NCBI GenBank assembly: GCA_019352875.1
Contig: JAAAFW010000015.1
Span: 186,001-250,000 of the forward strand
Direction: 5' to 3'
Length of the DNA: 64,000 bases
DNA from: Pedobacter cryoconitis
GTDB taxonomy: Bacteria > Bacteroidota > Bacteroidia > Sphingobacteriales > Sphingobacteriaceae
Below, piece after piece: positions 24,265-34,180 of this stretch. The stretch's first letter is position 1. Each line of letters begins with the position of its first letter. A program made the position numbers and the translations under genes. The notes under the pieces were generated by a model. The model made no database searches, was not told where the DNA came from, and saw nothing but the letters and a program-made list of their open reading frames with translations.

Positions 24265-26177
24265 CTTTAGACGCTAAAATTCCTGAAGGCCCATTGGAAC
24301 AAAAATGGAGCAGTTATAAGGATCACGCTAAACTGGTTAACCCGGCTAACCGAAAAAAGCTCAGTATAATAATTGTAGGAACCGGACTTGCCGGCGCTTC
24401 TGCGGCCGCATCTATGGCTGAGCAAGGCTATCAGGTGCAATCCTTTTGTTTTCAGGATTCTGCACGCCGGGCGCACTCGGTAGCAGCACAGGGAGGAGTT
24501 AATGCGGCGAAAAATTATCATAATGACGGGGATTCAGTATATAGAATGTTTTATGATACATTAAAAGGTGGCGATTTTAGGTCCAGAGAGGCGAATGTAT
24601 ACCGTCTGGCGGAATGCTCTTTAAATTTAATAGACCAGGCAGTTGCCCAAGGTGTTCCATTTGCACGTGAGTACGGAGGCTATTTAAGTAATCGTTCATT
24701 TGGCGGTGTACAGGTAAGCAGAACCTTTTATGCACGTGGGCAGACCGGTCAGCAGTTGTTATTGGGGGCCTACCAGTCTTTAATGCGGCAGGTGAGCCTC
24801 GGTAAAGTTTATTTGTATTCCCGGCATGAGATGCTGGATCTGGTTGTAGAGAATGGTAAGGCAAAAGGAATAATTGTCAGAAATCTCGATACGGGTGTTT
24901 TGGAGCGGTTTGCCGCAGATGCTGTCGTGATAGCTACCGGTGGATTCGGCAAGATTTACTACCTGTCTACACTCGCTATGGGCTGCAACGGATCTGCTAT
25001 CTGGCGTGCACACCGTCGCGGTGCATTAATGGCTTCTCCAAGCTGGACGCAGATTCACCCGACTTGTTTACCTCAGTCTGGTGGTTATCAGTCAAAACTT
25101 ACGCTGATGTCCGAGTCGCTGCGTAATGATGGCCGTATCTGGGTACCTAAGTTAGAGAATGAAACACGTGAGCCCAACCTGATTCCAGAACAGGAAAGGG
25201 ATTATTACCTGGAAAGAAGATACCCATCTTTTGGAAACCTCGCGCCGAGGGATATTTCCTCCAGAGCTGCTAAAGAAAGAATAGACGCCGGGTTTGGTGT
25301 TGGGGCACAGAAAAATGCCGTATATCTGGATTTCTCCAAAGCTATCAAGGAACAGGGTAAGGATAAGATTACTGAAAAATACGGCAACCTGTTTTCTATG
25401 TATAAAAAGATAACTGCTGATGACGCCTATCAGATACCAATGAAGATATCTCCTGCAGCACATTTTTCAATGGGCGGTTTATGGGTCGATTATGAGTTGA
25501 TGACGACTATACCCGGTCTGTTTGCTATAGGGGAGGCTAATTTTGCAGATCATGGTGCAAACAGGCTTGGTGCAAATTCCCTGTTACAAGCCTGTGTGGA
25601 CGGGTATTTTATACTTCCATATACATTAGCAAATTATCTCTCCGGGGAATTGAAGTCTGCTAAAGTCGGTATTGACAGCCCGGTTTTTGAAGAAGCAGAA
25701 AGAGATGTTCGTAACAGAATAGAAAGACTTGTCGGTATTAAGGGTTCTCAAACGGCCGATTTCTTTCATAAAGAACTCGGTAAATTACTATATGATAAGT
25801 GCGGACTTTCCAGAACAGCAACTGGACTGCAGGAGGCTATCGAGGGAATAGCCAAGCTAAAAGCAGCATTTTATAAAAATCTGCTAATACCCGGTGAGGC
25901 TGACGATATGAATGCAGAACTCGAAAAGGCGGGCCGGGTTGCCGATTATCTGGAGATTGCCAGCCTAATGTGTTTCGACGCTTTAAAGCGCGAGGAATCC
26001 TGTGGTGCTCATTTCAGAGAAGAATATCAGACACCTGAAGGGGAGGCTTTGAGAGATGATGAGAATTTCTGTTATGTATCGGCATGGGAATGGCCCGGTG
26101 ATGACAGGGAGCCCGTTCTGCACCCTGAGCGCCTTGAGTTTGAATTTATAAAATTATCGGTGAGAAGTTATAGCTAA
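24261..26177 (+). CDS. sdhA: Succinate dehydrogenase/fumarate reductase flavoprotein subunit
   Basis: A 638-residue catalytic subunit, full length for the b558-type enzymes. It has the dinucleotide fold [12 protein letters not shown] (~39-50), the FAD-attachment His in [15 protein letters not shown] (His72), the substrate-binding [18 protein letters not shown] with the active-site Arg, and [24 protein letters not shown]. It converts succinate to fumarate or the reverse at the inner face of the cytoplasmic membrane. It is translationally coupled to sdhC and 6 bp from sdhB. The direction cannot be read from the sequence. Confidence 0.96.
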   Translation: MTLDAKIPEGPLEQKWSSYKDHAKLVNPANRKKLSIIIVGTGLAGASAAASMAEQGYQVQSFCFQDSARRAHSVAAQGGVNAAKNYHNDGDSVYRMFYDTLKGGDFRSREANVYRLAECSLNLIDQAVAQGVPFAREYGGYLSNRSFGGVQVSRTFYARGQTGQQLLLGAYQSLMRQVSLGKVYLYSRHEMLDLVVENGKAKGIIVRNLDTGVLERFAADAVVIATGGFGKIYYLSTLAMGCNGSAIWRAHRRGALMASPSWTQIHPTCLPQSGGYQSKLTLMSESLRNDGRIWVPKLENETREPNLIPEQERDYYLERRYPSFGNLAPRDISSRAAKERIDAGFGVGAQKNAVYLDFSKAIKEQGKDKITEKYGNLFSMYKKITADDAYQIPMKISPAAHFSMGGLWVDYELMTTIPGLFAIGEANFADHGANRLGANSLLQACVDGYFILPYTLANYLSGELKSAKVGIDSPVFEEAERDVRNRIERLVGIKGSQTADFFHKELGKLLYDKCGLSRTATGLQEAIEGIAKLKAAFYKNLLIPGEADDMNAELEKAGRVADYLEIASLMCFDALKREESCGAHFREEYQTPEGEALRDDENFCYVSAWEWPGDDREPVLHPERLEFEFIKLSVRSYS

Positions 26178-26183
26178 GTAATT

Positions 26184-26927
26184 ATGAAAGTACATCTTAA
26201 AATATGGCGTCAGAAAGATGCAGGCAGTGCAGGCAGATTGGTGGACTATGATCTTGATCAGATTGACACACATATGTCCTTTTTAGAAATGATCGATACA
26301 CTGAATGAGCAACTGGTGCTTAAGGGCGAAGTCCCTGTCGAATTTGACCATGATTGCAGGGAAGGTATTTGTGGAATGTGTGCGATGACTATCAATGGAG
26401 AAGTTAATGGTCCGGTCCCAGGATTGACGGTTTGTCAATTGCATATGAGGGAATTTAAAGATTATTCGACAATTTATATCGAGCCGTTCAGAGCTCATGC
26501 TTTCCCATTAAAGCGTGATTTGAAAGTAGACAGATCGGCATTTGACCGGATTATACAGGCGGGAGGTTATATTTCTGCCAGTACAGGCCAGCCAGCTGAA
26601 GCTAATACAATTTTAATTTCCCACGATCAGGCCGAATCTGCATTTGATTCTGCTGCATGCATTGGCTGTGGCGCTTGTGTGGCTACCTGTAAAAATTCGA
26701 GTGCCGCTTTGTTCACCTCAGCAAAAATTTCACATCTGGCTAAAGTTCCGCAAGGTAGAGAGGAAGCGCAGAAACGCGTTCTGAAAATGGTGGCACAGAT
26801 GGATGCGGAAGGTTTTGGTCACTGTAGTAATACAGAGGCCTGTGAGGCGAGGTGTCCTCAGGGAATATCGGTATTAAATATCGCACAAATGAACTGGGAG
26901 TACAATAAAGCTCTTGTTCTGCGCTAA
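26184..26927 (+). CDS. sdhB: Succinate dehydrogenase/fumarate reductase iron-sulfur subunit
   Basis: A 247-residue electron-transfer subunit. The [2Fe-2S] ligands are in CREGICGMCAMTINGE and the Cys of LTVCQLHM (~58-80); the [4Fe-4S]/[3Fe-4S] ligands are in CIGCGACVATCKNSS (~156-170) and CSNTEACEARCPQG (~214-227). It is the last gene of the operon, 6 bp after sdhA, and completes a full complex II. Confidence 0.96.
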   Translation: MKVHLKIWRQKDAGSAGRLVDYDLDQIDTHMSFLEMIDTLNEQLVLKGEVPVEFDHDCREGICGMCAMTINGEVNGPVPGLTVCQLHMREFKDYSTIYIEPFRAHAFPLKRDLKVDRSAFDRIIQAGGYISASTGQPAEANTILISHDQAESAFDSAACIGCGACVATCKNSSAALFTSAKISHLAKVPQGREEAQKRVLKMVAQMDAEGFGHCSNTEACEARCPQGISVLNIAQMNWEYNKALVLR

Positions 26928-27007
26928 CTATGTTGTCGAAATCTGAGTGGTTTGGCATTGTTAATGTGTCTGAGTACTGATTATACAGGTTACTAAATAT
27001 TTTGATT

Positions 27008-27871
27008 ATGAAAATTTCCGTTTTTTACACGCTGCTGTTTTCCGGCAGTGTATTATTTGCAGGTTGCGTGAGCAACAAAAAGTATAATGACTTACAGACT
27101 AATTTTAATCAGTTACAAGAGCGGTCAAGAAGTCTGAACCAGCAGTATCAGCAAGCTCAAAATGAACTTTCGGGTTCTACCGTGAGAGTAAAGAGTTTAG
27201 AAGAGCAAATTGCTTCTGCCCAGGCAAATGTATCTTCTTTGCAGGATGCCTTAAATAAGTGTCTGAACTCAAGTAATCAGGGTAATGTTAATATTTCTAA
27301 GTTAGTCGACGAAATAAACGCATCTAACAGCTATATCAAGCATTTGGTAAATACCAAGAATAAGAGCGATTCCTTAAACCTGGTGCTGACAAACAATCTG
27401 ACCCGTTCATTAAGCCGCGAGGAGATGCGTGATGTCGATGTACAAGTACTTAAAGGAGTTGTGTATATTTCTTTGTCTGACAATATGTTATACAAATCTG
27501 GTAGTTATGAAATATCAGATCAAGCGGGCGAAACATTGAATAAAATTGCGAAGATCATTAAAGACTATAAGGATTACGAAGTACTAATTGAAGGTAATAC
27601 CGATGATGTACCTATTTCTCAGAAAAACATTCGTAACAACTGGGATTTAAGTGCATTGCGGGCATCCTCTGTAGTTCAGTCTTTACAGATGAATTATGGC
27701 GTAGATCCAAAGCGGTTAACCGCAGGTGGCCGCGGAGAATACAATCCTGTTGCTGCTAATGATTCGGAAGCCGGACGAACTAAGAACAGACGTACCCAAA
27801 TTATTATTACTCCAAAACTAGATCAGTTTATGGAATTAATTGGAAAAGCACCTGAAACTGCTCCTCAATAA
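27008..27871 (+). CDS. OmpA-family peptidoglycan-binding lipoprotein
   Basis: A 287-residue lipoprotein: signal peptide and lipobox LFAGC (Cys ~20), a Gln/Ser-rich coiled coil (~25-95; LQERSRSLNQQYQQAQNEL) and a C-terminal OmpA domain (~140-270) with NTDDVPI, NWDLSALRASSVVQSL and the peptidoglycan-binding NDSEAGRTKNRRTQI, where Asp and Arg are retained. It likely tethers the outer membrane to the wall. ATG 27008 is preferred over TTG 27002. Confidence 0.92.
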   Translation: MKISVFYTLLFSGSVLFAGCVSNKKYNDLQTNFNQLQERSRSLNQQYQQAQNELSGSTVRVKSLEEQIASAQANVSSLQDALNKCLNSSNQGNVNISKLVDEINASNSYIKHLVNTKNKSDSLNLVLTNNLTRSLSREEMRDVDVQVLKGVVYISLSDNMLYKSGSYEISDQAGETLNKIAKIIKDYKDYEVLIEGNTDDVPISQKNIRNNWDLSALRASSVVQSLQMNYGVDPKRLTAGGRGEYNPVAANDSEAGRTKNRRTQIIITPKLDQFMELIGKAPETAPQ

Positions 27872-27891
27872 CAGACCGATAAAATTTTCTA

Positions 27892-27919
27892 AATGCCGCC
27901 TGACAAGGCGGCATTTTTT
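27892..27919 (+). terminator. Rho-independent terminator after the OmpA gene
   Basis: Perfect stem AATGCCGCC / GGCGGCATT (27892-27900, 27907-27915), a 6-nt loop and six T. Confidence 0.92.
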
Positions 27920-28113
27920 ATTGTAATCTACCTTGCTATAGGATTGATAATATTTTAATAAATTATAAAATAAATAATTTATTAATTACTGAAAATGTGA
28001 TTTTGTTTGTTCTGGTTATATTATTGTGCCTGTAGTATAAAATTCTTAATACACTGCATGTGGGTGGAAGTTTGATTGCTATCTTAGTTTTTTAATTAAT
28101 TAACTAAAAACAT

Positions 28114-29664
28114 ATGAAGATAAAACTACTCCCATTTGTGGCCGGCGCGATGCTGATCACTTCCCTTGTTCAGGCCCAAACCGCAGATCCCGTAGTCTCT
28201 GGAATTGTCAGGGAGGCAACTGAAAATTCTCAACTTCGTAAACTTGCACACGAGTTATTAGATGTTATAGGACCACGTTTGGTTGGTTCTCCTCAAATCA
28301 AACAAGCCCATGAGTGGGCTGTAGATAAGTATGCGGGTTGGGGGATTTCTGCTAAAAATGAACAGTGGGGAACCTGGAGAGGATGGGATAGAGGCGTTTC
28401 ACATATAGATATGGTTTACCCGCGTGTAAAATCTCTCGAAGGCATGCAACTGGCCTGGAGTCCGGGTACTAACGGAAAAGATATCACTGCAGAAACGATT
28501 ATTCTTCCTTTAGTCACCGATTCCGTGTCTTTCCAAAAATGGCTGCCAAATGCAAAAGGCAAAATCGTAATGATTTCTATGAATCAGCCAACTGGTAGAC
28601 CAGATTATAACTGGGCAGAATTTGCAACCAAAGAATCTTTTGATAAAATTAAAGCTGAGAAGGCAGAAGAAACTAAAGCTTGGGCTGAAAGAATTAAAAA
28701 TACCGGATTCAACGCGAAGAGTTTAGTATTAGCATTAGAAAAAGCAGGTGCTGCAGCCATTATGGCGTCTAACTGGTCAAATGGTTTTGGAGTAAATAAG
28801 ATTTTCGGAGCAAATACAACCAAAATTCCGACGGTAGATATTGCCCTTGAAGATTACGGTTTGTTATACCGGTTGACAGAAGGTGGCTCTAAACCTAAAG
28901 TCCGTATCAAAACTGAGTCTAAAGAATTAGGCGCAGTACCTACTTTTAATACAATAGCATCAATTAAAGGTTCAGAAAAGCCTAACGAATATGTAATTCT
29001 GTCTGCACATTTTGACAGCTGGGATGGTGGAACTGGTGCGACGGATAACGGTACCGGTACCATCGTAATGATGGAAGCTATGCGCATTTTAAAATTAGTT
29101 TACCCAAATCCAAAACGTACAATTTTGGTTGGCCACTGGAGTTCTGAGGAACAAGGATTAAATGGATCAAGAGCTTTCGTAGAAGATCATCCTGAAGTGG
29201 TGAATAATTTACAAGCATTATTTAATCAGGATAATGGGACTGGAAGGATCGTAAATATATCTGGTCAGGGTTTTGCAAAATCGGAAACTTATCTGACCCG
29301 CTGGATAAATAGAATTCCCGAAAAATACCGTGCGGAAATTAAAACAAGTTTCCCTGGTTCTCCAGGCGCAGGTGGTTCTGATTTTGCTTCTTTTGTAGCA
29401 GCAGGTGCACCTGGGTTTTCATTGAGTTCATTAGGATGGAGTTATGGTAATTATACCTGGCATACAAACCGTGATACGTTTGATAAAATCGTATTCGATG
29501 ATGTACAAAGTAATGCAATTGTCGCTGCAATTATGGCTTATGCGGCAAGTGAAGATCCTGAACGGTCTTCGAATGAAAAAAGCATTTTACCTAACAACAC
29601 AAGGACAGGACAACCAGGGGTTTGGCCGACTCCGGTTAAACCAAACCGCAAAGGCGGGCAATAA
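28114..29664 (+). CDS. M28-family secreted zinc aminopeptidase/carboxypeptidase
   Basis: A 516-residue exported peptidase: signal peptide to ~22 (SLVQAQ), a protease-associated insert (~130-260) and the M28 catalytic domain. Zinc ligands and catalytic residues are visible in SAHFDSWDGGTGATDNGTG (His, Asp), WSSEEQGLNGSRAF (Glu pair), NQDNGTG (Asp) and YTWHTNRDTFDKI (final His). Two zinc ions are expected. The role is probably periplasmic or outer-membrane peptide turnover. It is a single gene ending at a strong terminator. Confidence 0.92.
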   Translation: MKIKLLPFVAGAMLITSLVQAQTADPVVSGIVREATENSQLRKLAHELLDVIGPRLVGSPQIKQAHEWAVDKYAGWGISAKNEQWGTWRGWDRGVSHIDMVYPRVKSLEGMQLAWSPGTNGKDITAETIILPLVTDSVSFQKWLPNAKGKIVMISMNQPTGRPDYNWAEFATKESFDKIKAEKAEETKAWAERIKNTGFNAKSLVLALEKAGAAAIMASNWSNGFGVNKIFGANTTKIPTVDIALEDYGLLYRLTEGGSKPKVRIKTESKELGAVPTFNTIASIKGSEKPNEYVILSAHFDSWDGGTGATDNGTGTIVMMEAMRILKLVYPNPKRTILVGHWSSEEQGLNGSRAFVEDHPEVVNNLQALFNQDNGTGRIVNISGQGFAKSETYLTRWINRIPEKYRAEIKTSFPGSPGAGGSDFASFVAAGAPGFSLSSLGWSYGNYTWHTNRDTFDKIVFDDVQSNAIVAAIMAYAASEDPERSSNEKSILPNNTRTGQPGVWPTPVKPNRKGGQ

Positions 29665-29680
29665 AAAAGTACTTAGTAAA

Positions 29681-29708
29681 AAGCCGCCCGGGAGGGCGGC
29701 TTTTTTTT
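29681..29708. terminator. Rho-independent terminator after the M28 peptidase gene
   Basis: Stem AAGCCGCCC / GGGCGGCTT (29681-29689, 29694-29702) followed by eight T. The A-rich left flank would also let it act on the minus strand for the acetyltransferase gene. Confidence 0.92.
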
Positions 29709-29737
29709 AAGGCTCATGTAGAAAATTGATTTAATCT

Positions 29738-30367
29738 TTATTCGTTTTTCTCTAATTTTTCGATGTCCATTGCAGTCAGATACTGAAGATTCTTTGTGAT
29801 TTTTTCAATTTCCCAATCCCACCATTTCAGCTTTAGAAGTTTGCTTATTATATCATCAGCGAATCTCTTTCTAATCGCCACTGCCGGGTTCCCACCTATA
29901 ATGGTATAGGGCTCAACGTCTTTGACTACAGTAGAATTGGTCGCAATTATTGCACCGTCTCCGATGGTAACACCGGCCATTATTGTCGCATTATAGCCGA
30001 TCCATACGTCGTTACCGATGACGATATCGCCTTTTACCGGATACTGCCTTTCGCCCATAGCATTCTCCCAGCCGTTTCCGAATATGGCAAAAGGATAGGT
30101 CGACAAAGCGTTTGTCAGGTGATTAGCTCCATTCATGATAAATTTTACGTCTGAAGCAATCATACAGAATTTACCAATTATGAGCTTATCATTAATAAAA
30201 TCAAATTGATATTTTACGTTTCTTTCAAAATTCTCTACGTTATCAAAATCATCATAATACGTGTAATCGCCGATAATTATATTTGGATTTTTAATAATGT
30301 TCTTAAGAAAGCATAACCTGTCATAACTCTTTAACGGAAATTTTGCTTCTTTATCTGGTCCATTCAT
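29738..30367 (-). CDS. Vat/CatB-type xenobiotic O-acetyltransferase
   Basis: A 209-residue left-handed beta-helix acetyltransferase using acetyl-CoA. It follows the Vat streptogramin A acetyltransferase plan closely: IIIGDYTYYDD, LIIGKFCMIASDVKFIMNGANH (catalytic His), YPFAIFGNGWE, VKGDIVIGNDVWIGYNATIMAGVTIGDGAIIATNSTVVKDVEPYTIIGGNPA, and a C-terminal LLKLKWWDWEIEKI helix. Streptogramin-type antibiotic inactivation is the likely activity, although the CatB group also acts on chloramphenicol and other acceptors. The gene stands alone beside a decayed gene, which fits a local insertion or rearrangement. Confidence 0.87.
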   Translation of the reverse strand: MNGPDKEAKFPLKSYDRLCFLKNIIKNPNIIIGDYTYYDDFDNVENFERNVKYQFDFINDKLIIGKFCMIASDVKFIMNGANHLTNALSTYPFAIFGNGWENAMGERQYPVKGDIVIGNDVWIGYNATIMAGVTIGDGAIIATNSTVVKDVEPYTIIGGNPAVAIRKRFADDIISKLLKLKWWDWEIEKITKNLQYLTAMDIEKLEKNE

Positions 30368-30397
30368 TGTTGTGTAATTTTATTATTGTTTTGATCA

Positions 30398-30730
30398 TCA
30401 GTTAATCCTCAATCTTTTTTGCCGTTTTGAACTCCAATCTCTCGCCAGCATGATTGCTTTTAAACCCGGTGATCCTTTTTTAATATATAAGTCATCCAGA
30501 TAAGCATGCTGTTTGACGCTGTCTTTTGTCGAGACAATTTTATCATAAGCATTCCAGAAATTATCAATATCATAGGTGACCAGTGATTGAGACTTCTTCT
30601 GACTATATGCGACTTTGGAAATGCAAAAGTTAAAAAGAATAACTGCGACTAAACTTTTCGCAATTTTAATAGTGGTTCTTGTAGACGTGAGCATCGGTAA
30701 TTCAAATTTTCTTAAATTATTGCTATTCAT
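30398..30730 (-). pseudogene. N-terminal remnant of a secreted DUF2268-like protein
   Basis: A 110-residue frame with a signal peptide (best start 30694, MLTSTRTTIK ... VAYSQ), followed by a segment (YDIDNFWNAYDKI ... YIKKGSPGLKAIMLARDW) that I recognise from the beginning of ~300-residue DUF2268-type secreted proteins in this family. It stops soon after, and only 30 bp remain before the acetyltransferase start, so the body of the protein is missing. The family assignment is from memory and moderate; the truncation conclusion depends on it. Confidence 0.5.
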
Positions 30731-30834
30731 TACCCAAGCAATGATTAGTCCGACTTCACAGCCGAAATTAAATGTATTCGTAATTTACTAAAATTGTTAA
30801 TTTTAGATAAGGTTAATGTATGTTTTGATATTTA

Positions 30835-31062
30835 ATGAGAAGAAATATGGAAGCGGAAGCTATAGAAGAACTTAAATTGCAGTTCCGGGAAAATACCGGG
30901 CTCGAACCAGAAAAGAATGTTGCAGATTTTGCAGGCTGGCTATTTATGCAAAGGCAAAAAGGTATCAGAGATGTAATCTTAGATCTGAGTGAGCGTAATC
31001 AGAATCAACCTGTTACAGTATCACATCTCAAATCAATCTTGAACAGATTATTATTGTATTAG
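30835..31062 (+). CDS. Small hypothetical protein
   Basis: 75 residues (or 71 from ATG 30847), soluble, with alternating charged and hydrophobic residues predicting helices (AIEELKLQFRENTGLEPEKNVADFAGWLFMQRQKGI). There are no signal peptide, membrane segment or cysteines. I do not recognise the family. It is not overlapped by another plausible gene. Confidence 0.5.
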   Translation: MRRNMEAEAIEELKLQFRENTGLEPEKNVADFAGWLFMQRQKGIRDVILDLSERNQNQPVTVSHLKSILNRLLLY

Positions 31063-31365
31063 ATTGAACTTGTTCAGACAGATCCTTATTAATGAGAGCG
31101 TCAAATTTCAAAGCGAGGATTTAATCAGATGAGTTTTGCTGATCTTTCTCTGTTAAAGGTTTAACATTTTGTTTCGGAGCGATGTATACCGGATAATCTT
31201 CAATTGAGGGGAATTCTAAATATATTGACATAATCTTACTAATTTAGTGTTTGTACTTACAATAAGCCTTAAAAGCCCAAATTGTTTCTATAATCAATAA
31301 AATCGTTACAAGAATTGATAGTGAATCAGATGCGTTTTTTTGTCTGATAACATTGGATTGATCCT
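31063..31365. other. Gene-poor stretch with one possible 36-codon ORF
   Basis: A minus-strand ORF at 31121-31231 would encode 36 residues beginning MSIYLEFPSIEDYPVYIAPK. It has an ATG start and its composition is protein-like, but I recognise no family and no clear promoter. Otherwise I see nothing here. Confidence 0.35.
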
Positions 31366-31403
31366 ATAAAAAAAGCCGCCCCAACGGATAGGAGGCGGCT
31401 TTT
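31366..31403 (-). terminator. Rho-independent terminator of the TonB receptor gene
   Basis: Stem AAAAGCCGCC / GGCGGCTTTT (31371-31380, 31394-31403) with a 13-nt loop and a U-run in the minus-strand RNA, 19 bp beyond the receptor stop. Confidence 0.9.
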
Positions 31404-31422
31404 AACACATAGATAAATGATG

Positions 31423-34005
31423 TTATAATGAATAACGCAACGTTACTCCATAAGTTCTCGGATCACCAAGTACACCGGCGTATAAACCAGAGTTTCCTGC
31501 TGCTGCCTGTAATTGTTCATAATAGTTTTTATTTGCAATATTTCTCGCCCAGACAAATACTGAAAATTTATCCGATTTAAATCCTAATCTGGCATTTAAC
31601 AGTGAATAGCCTTCAACATTTAAAACACGCGATGGGGTTGGATTTGATGAGTATTCTGAACGGTAGCTGGCGTCGGCAGCAATAAAATATCTTCCTGCTG
31701 CAGTAGCCAGGTTACCAGGATTGCTGAATTCTGCACCACCAGAAACATTCCATTTAGAAATACCTGGCAATCTACCGCCGGAAGCATCTTTAAATGCTAC
31801 CTGAGTAGCTACACCATTAATGAGCTCTGTGTGTCCGGTTTCCTCTAATGGTAGTGGTGCGTTTGTGAACTTCACATATTTCCCATCAAGATAGGCCATA
31901 GCAGCATTTAAAGTTAAGAATTTGCCTAACTGGTACGTTCCATCAACCTCCAGGCCTTTCACATTAACTTTTTCTGCATTCGCAAGGTAACCTCTATTTA
32001 CACCTAGCTGTGGCGATTGTACGTTGGTTTGATAATCTTTAATATCTGTATTAAATGCACTTATGTTTACGATTGCGCCTTTTACCGGTTTGGTTTTAAC
32101 ACCCAATTCATAATGTTGAACATACTCGGGTTTAACTACTGCCAGAGACAGGTCTGCTTGTCCATTGGAAGTTGTAGGTAAACCACCAACGTTCACACCA
32201 ACTGGCTTGTATGCTGTCGAGAACGTTCCGTAAGCATTTAGTTTAGTGGTAGGTCTGTAAGACAGCGTAGCATTTCCTGATAAATTGTTGTTGTCTACAC
32301 TGGTGTTGAATTGTTGATTACTGTAAACTGCAGCTTTAAGGGCCAGTAAATCGGCGTTTGAAGTTTGCAGACCTCCATAGGTCACACGGTCATAGTTAAC
32401 GTCTTTTTTATCATAGGTATATCTTAAACCTGGTAAGATATGCAGGTTTTTAAGAAATTCCCAGTCAGCCTGTGCAAATACAGCGGTACTCAATGATTTG
32501 ATTGTAGAATTAGTTCTTATTCCATATCCATCTAATAGACCTGGAGTTGAGTATAGCGCCTGGGCTCCTGTATTACCTGTTTGTACGAATCTCCACTGGT
32601 CTTTACCGACTTCTTCTGTCTGATCTAAACCTTTCAGATTCTGAGCGAGCGCAAATACACCGATAACACCACTTACTTTCTCCGCTATATTACCGGCGTA
32701 TCTAACCTCCTGAGAATATTGATCGTGGCGTGAGTTTCCCTGAGATTTGGTAAGTGCAGATAACTCGGAGAAATCTCTGTCATTTGTAGGGTTCCAGTTC
32801 CAGAATCTCCAGGCAGTAGTTGACGTAAGTGTTCCGTTGCCTATTTTATAATCTACGTTTACGGAGATCCCGCCAATTGACTGATCGTGTTTCCAGGGTG
32901 TATTGGTATTGATCGTTCGGGAAGAAGGATTTACTACAGGCTGCTGATATCCTAAATCAGAAACAATCTTTGCATACTGGCGGTAAGCGCTTCTTTCTGT
33001 TGTGGTAACACCCGCGATCACCAGTGGATAGCCTGCCGGATGCTGAATGCTGACATCACCACTCAGTAATACCTGCAATTTATCTGACGGCGTATAATAT
33101 AACTGACCTTTAAAGCCGAGGTTGTTCTGTCCGCTATACCTGCGTTCTTCTTTGGTGTTAAAAATTGTACCATCCCGCTGAGTTCCTGAAATAGATAGTC
33201 TTGCTGCAAGGTTTTTTGCAACACCACCTGTAACTGATGTTTTCGCCTGCATAAAATTATAGTTTCCGAAGCTAAGTTCAACTTTTCCGCTTGGTGTTTG
33301 CGTTGGTTTAGCAGTGGTGATGTTAAATGCACCTGCAGTTGTATTTTTACCGAACAGCGTTCCTTGTGGACCACGAAGGATTTCTATTTGTTCGATATCA
33401 AGAAAATCCGTAGAAGTGGCAGCCGGACGAGCCTGATAAACGCCGTCTACATAGAAGCCTACTCCAGGATCAATTCCGTCGTTAGTTAATCCGAATGTTG
33501 ATCCTAATCCTCTGATATTAAGTGTAGTGTTCCTGGCATTAGAAGCATATAACTGTACGGAAGGAACCAGCTCTTTTAAACGGTTAACATTAAAAGCTCC
33601 TGCATTTTCTGCTGCTTGTCCGCCGATGACAGTAATTGCAATCGGAACATCCTGTAGGACTTCTGACCGTCTTCTTGATGTTACAACGATCTCATCCAGT
33701 AATTCACTTTCAATCAGAACTAGCTCGAAAGGTGTATCCTGAAGCTTTAAAATCTGAAAATCCTGCGACTTGTATCCAACAGAACTAACCCGAAGATAAA
33801 AGGGGAGGTCTTGCTTTGAGTCGATGCTGAATTTGCCTTCGGCATCTGCAATCGCAGAAATCTTAGTACCTCTGATTAAAACTGTTGCATTTGGTACCGG
33901 GGCACCATTACTGGTTTTTATAATACCTGTTATTGGACTTTGGGCAAAAACATAATTTGCCATAAGTATGAATGACAGTATAATAAGTAAACGTTTCTTC
34001 ATCAT
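31423..34005 (-). CDS. TonB-dependent outer-membrane receptor
   Basis: 860 residues: signal peptide (MMKKRLLIILSFILMANYVFA), a carboxypeptidase-D-like regulatory domain (~23-105), a plug domain (~115-230; NIRGLGSTFGLTNDGIDPGVGF, IEILRGPQGTLFGKNTTAGAFNI) and a 22-strand barrel ending YGVTLRYSL. The plug resembles receptors common in alphaproteobacteria more than SusC proteins, and no SusD partner is adjacent, so a small-molecule ligand rather than a glycan is likely. ATG 34005 is selected because the signal peptide begins there. A Cys-rich leader peptide lies 175 nt upstream, suggesting control by cysteine or sulfur supply. Confidence 0.92.
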   Translation of the reverse strand: MMKKRLLIILSFILMANYVFAQSPITGIIKTSNGAPVPNATVLIRGTKISAIADAEGKFSIDSKQDLPFYLRVSSVGYKSQDFQILKLQDTPFELVLIESELLDEIVVTSRRRSEVLQDVPIAITVIGGQAAENAGAFNVNRLKELVPSVQLYASNARNTTLNIRGLGSTFGLTNDGIDPGVGFYVDGVYQARPAATSTDFLDIEQIEILRGPQGTLFGKNTTAGAFNITTAKPTQTPSGKVELSFGNYNFMQAKTSVTGGVAKNLAARLSISGTQRDGTIFNTKEERRYSGQNNLGFKGQLYYTPSDKLQVLLSGDVSIQHPAGYPLVIAGVTTTERSAYRQYAKIVSDLGYQQPVVNPSSRTINTNTPWKHDQSIGGISVNVDYKIGNGTLTSTTAWRFWNWNPTNDRDFSELSALTKSQGNSRHDQYSQEVRYAGNIAEKVSGVIGVFALAQNLKGLDQTEEVGKDQWRFVQTGNTGAQALYSTPGLLDGYGIRTNSTIKSLSTAVFAQADWEFLKNLHILPGLRYTYDKKDVNYDRVTYGGLQTSNADLLALKAAVYSNQQFNTSVDNNNLSGNATLSYRPTTKLNAYGTFSTAYKPVGVNVGGLPTTSNGQADLSLAVVKPEYVQHYELGVKTKPVKGAIVNISAFNTDIKDYQTNVQSPQLGVNRGYLANAEKVNVKGLEVDGTYQLGKFLTLNAAMAYLDGKYVKFTNAPLPLEETGHTELINGVATQVAFKDASGGRLPGISKWNVSGGAEFSNPGNLATAAGRYFIAADASYRSEYSSNPTPSRVLNVEGYSLLNARLGFKSDKFSVFVWARNIANKNYYEQLQAAAGNSGLYAGVLGDPRTYGVTLRYSL

Positions 34006-34180
34006 ATTAATATTAAATGGTTTTTGATTATACACAGCCAGATATCTGGTGCGTTAGTTTTGGTTGATTTGTTGGGAGATTTGTGCATAGCAAAGCCATG
34101 AGATGGTTTTTGCATCCAGTCAGGTTTAAAATATGCGATGGTATTTAGGCTTTTTTTGCCCGGCGATTACTTGAGCAGAA
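34006..34180 (-). promoter_or_regulatory. Structured leader between Cys-rich peptide and TonB receptor
   Basis: The 175-nt untranslated stretch contains a stem-loop at 34090-34113 (GCAAA/TTTGC and CCAT/ATGG, 3-nt loop) and a perfect 12-bp palindrome CCAGATATCTGG at 34038-34049, 33 nt before the receptor start codon. Both could serve as alternative structures in an attenuator controlled by translation of the leader peptide. This is inference from position. Confidence 0.5.

Noticed and set aside
31423-34005. SusC-type glycan receptor
   Set aside because: No SusD gene is adjacent and the plug motifs differ from SusC; a small-molecule receptor is more likely.
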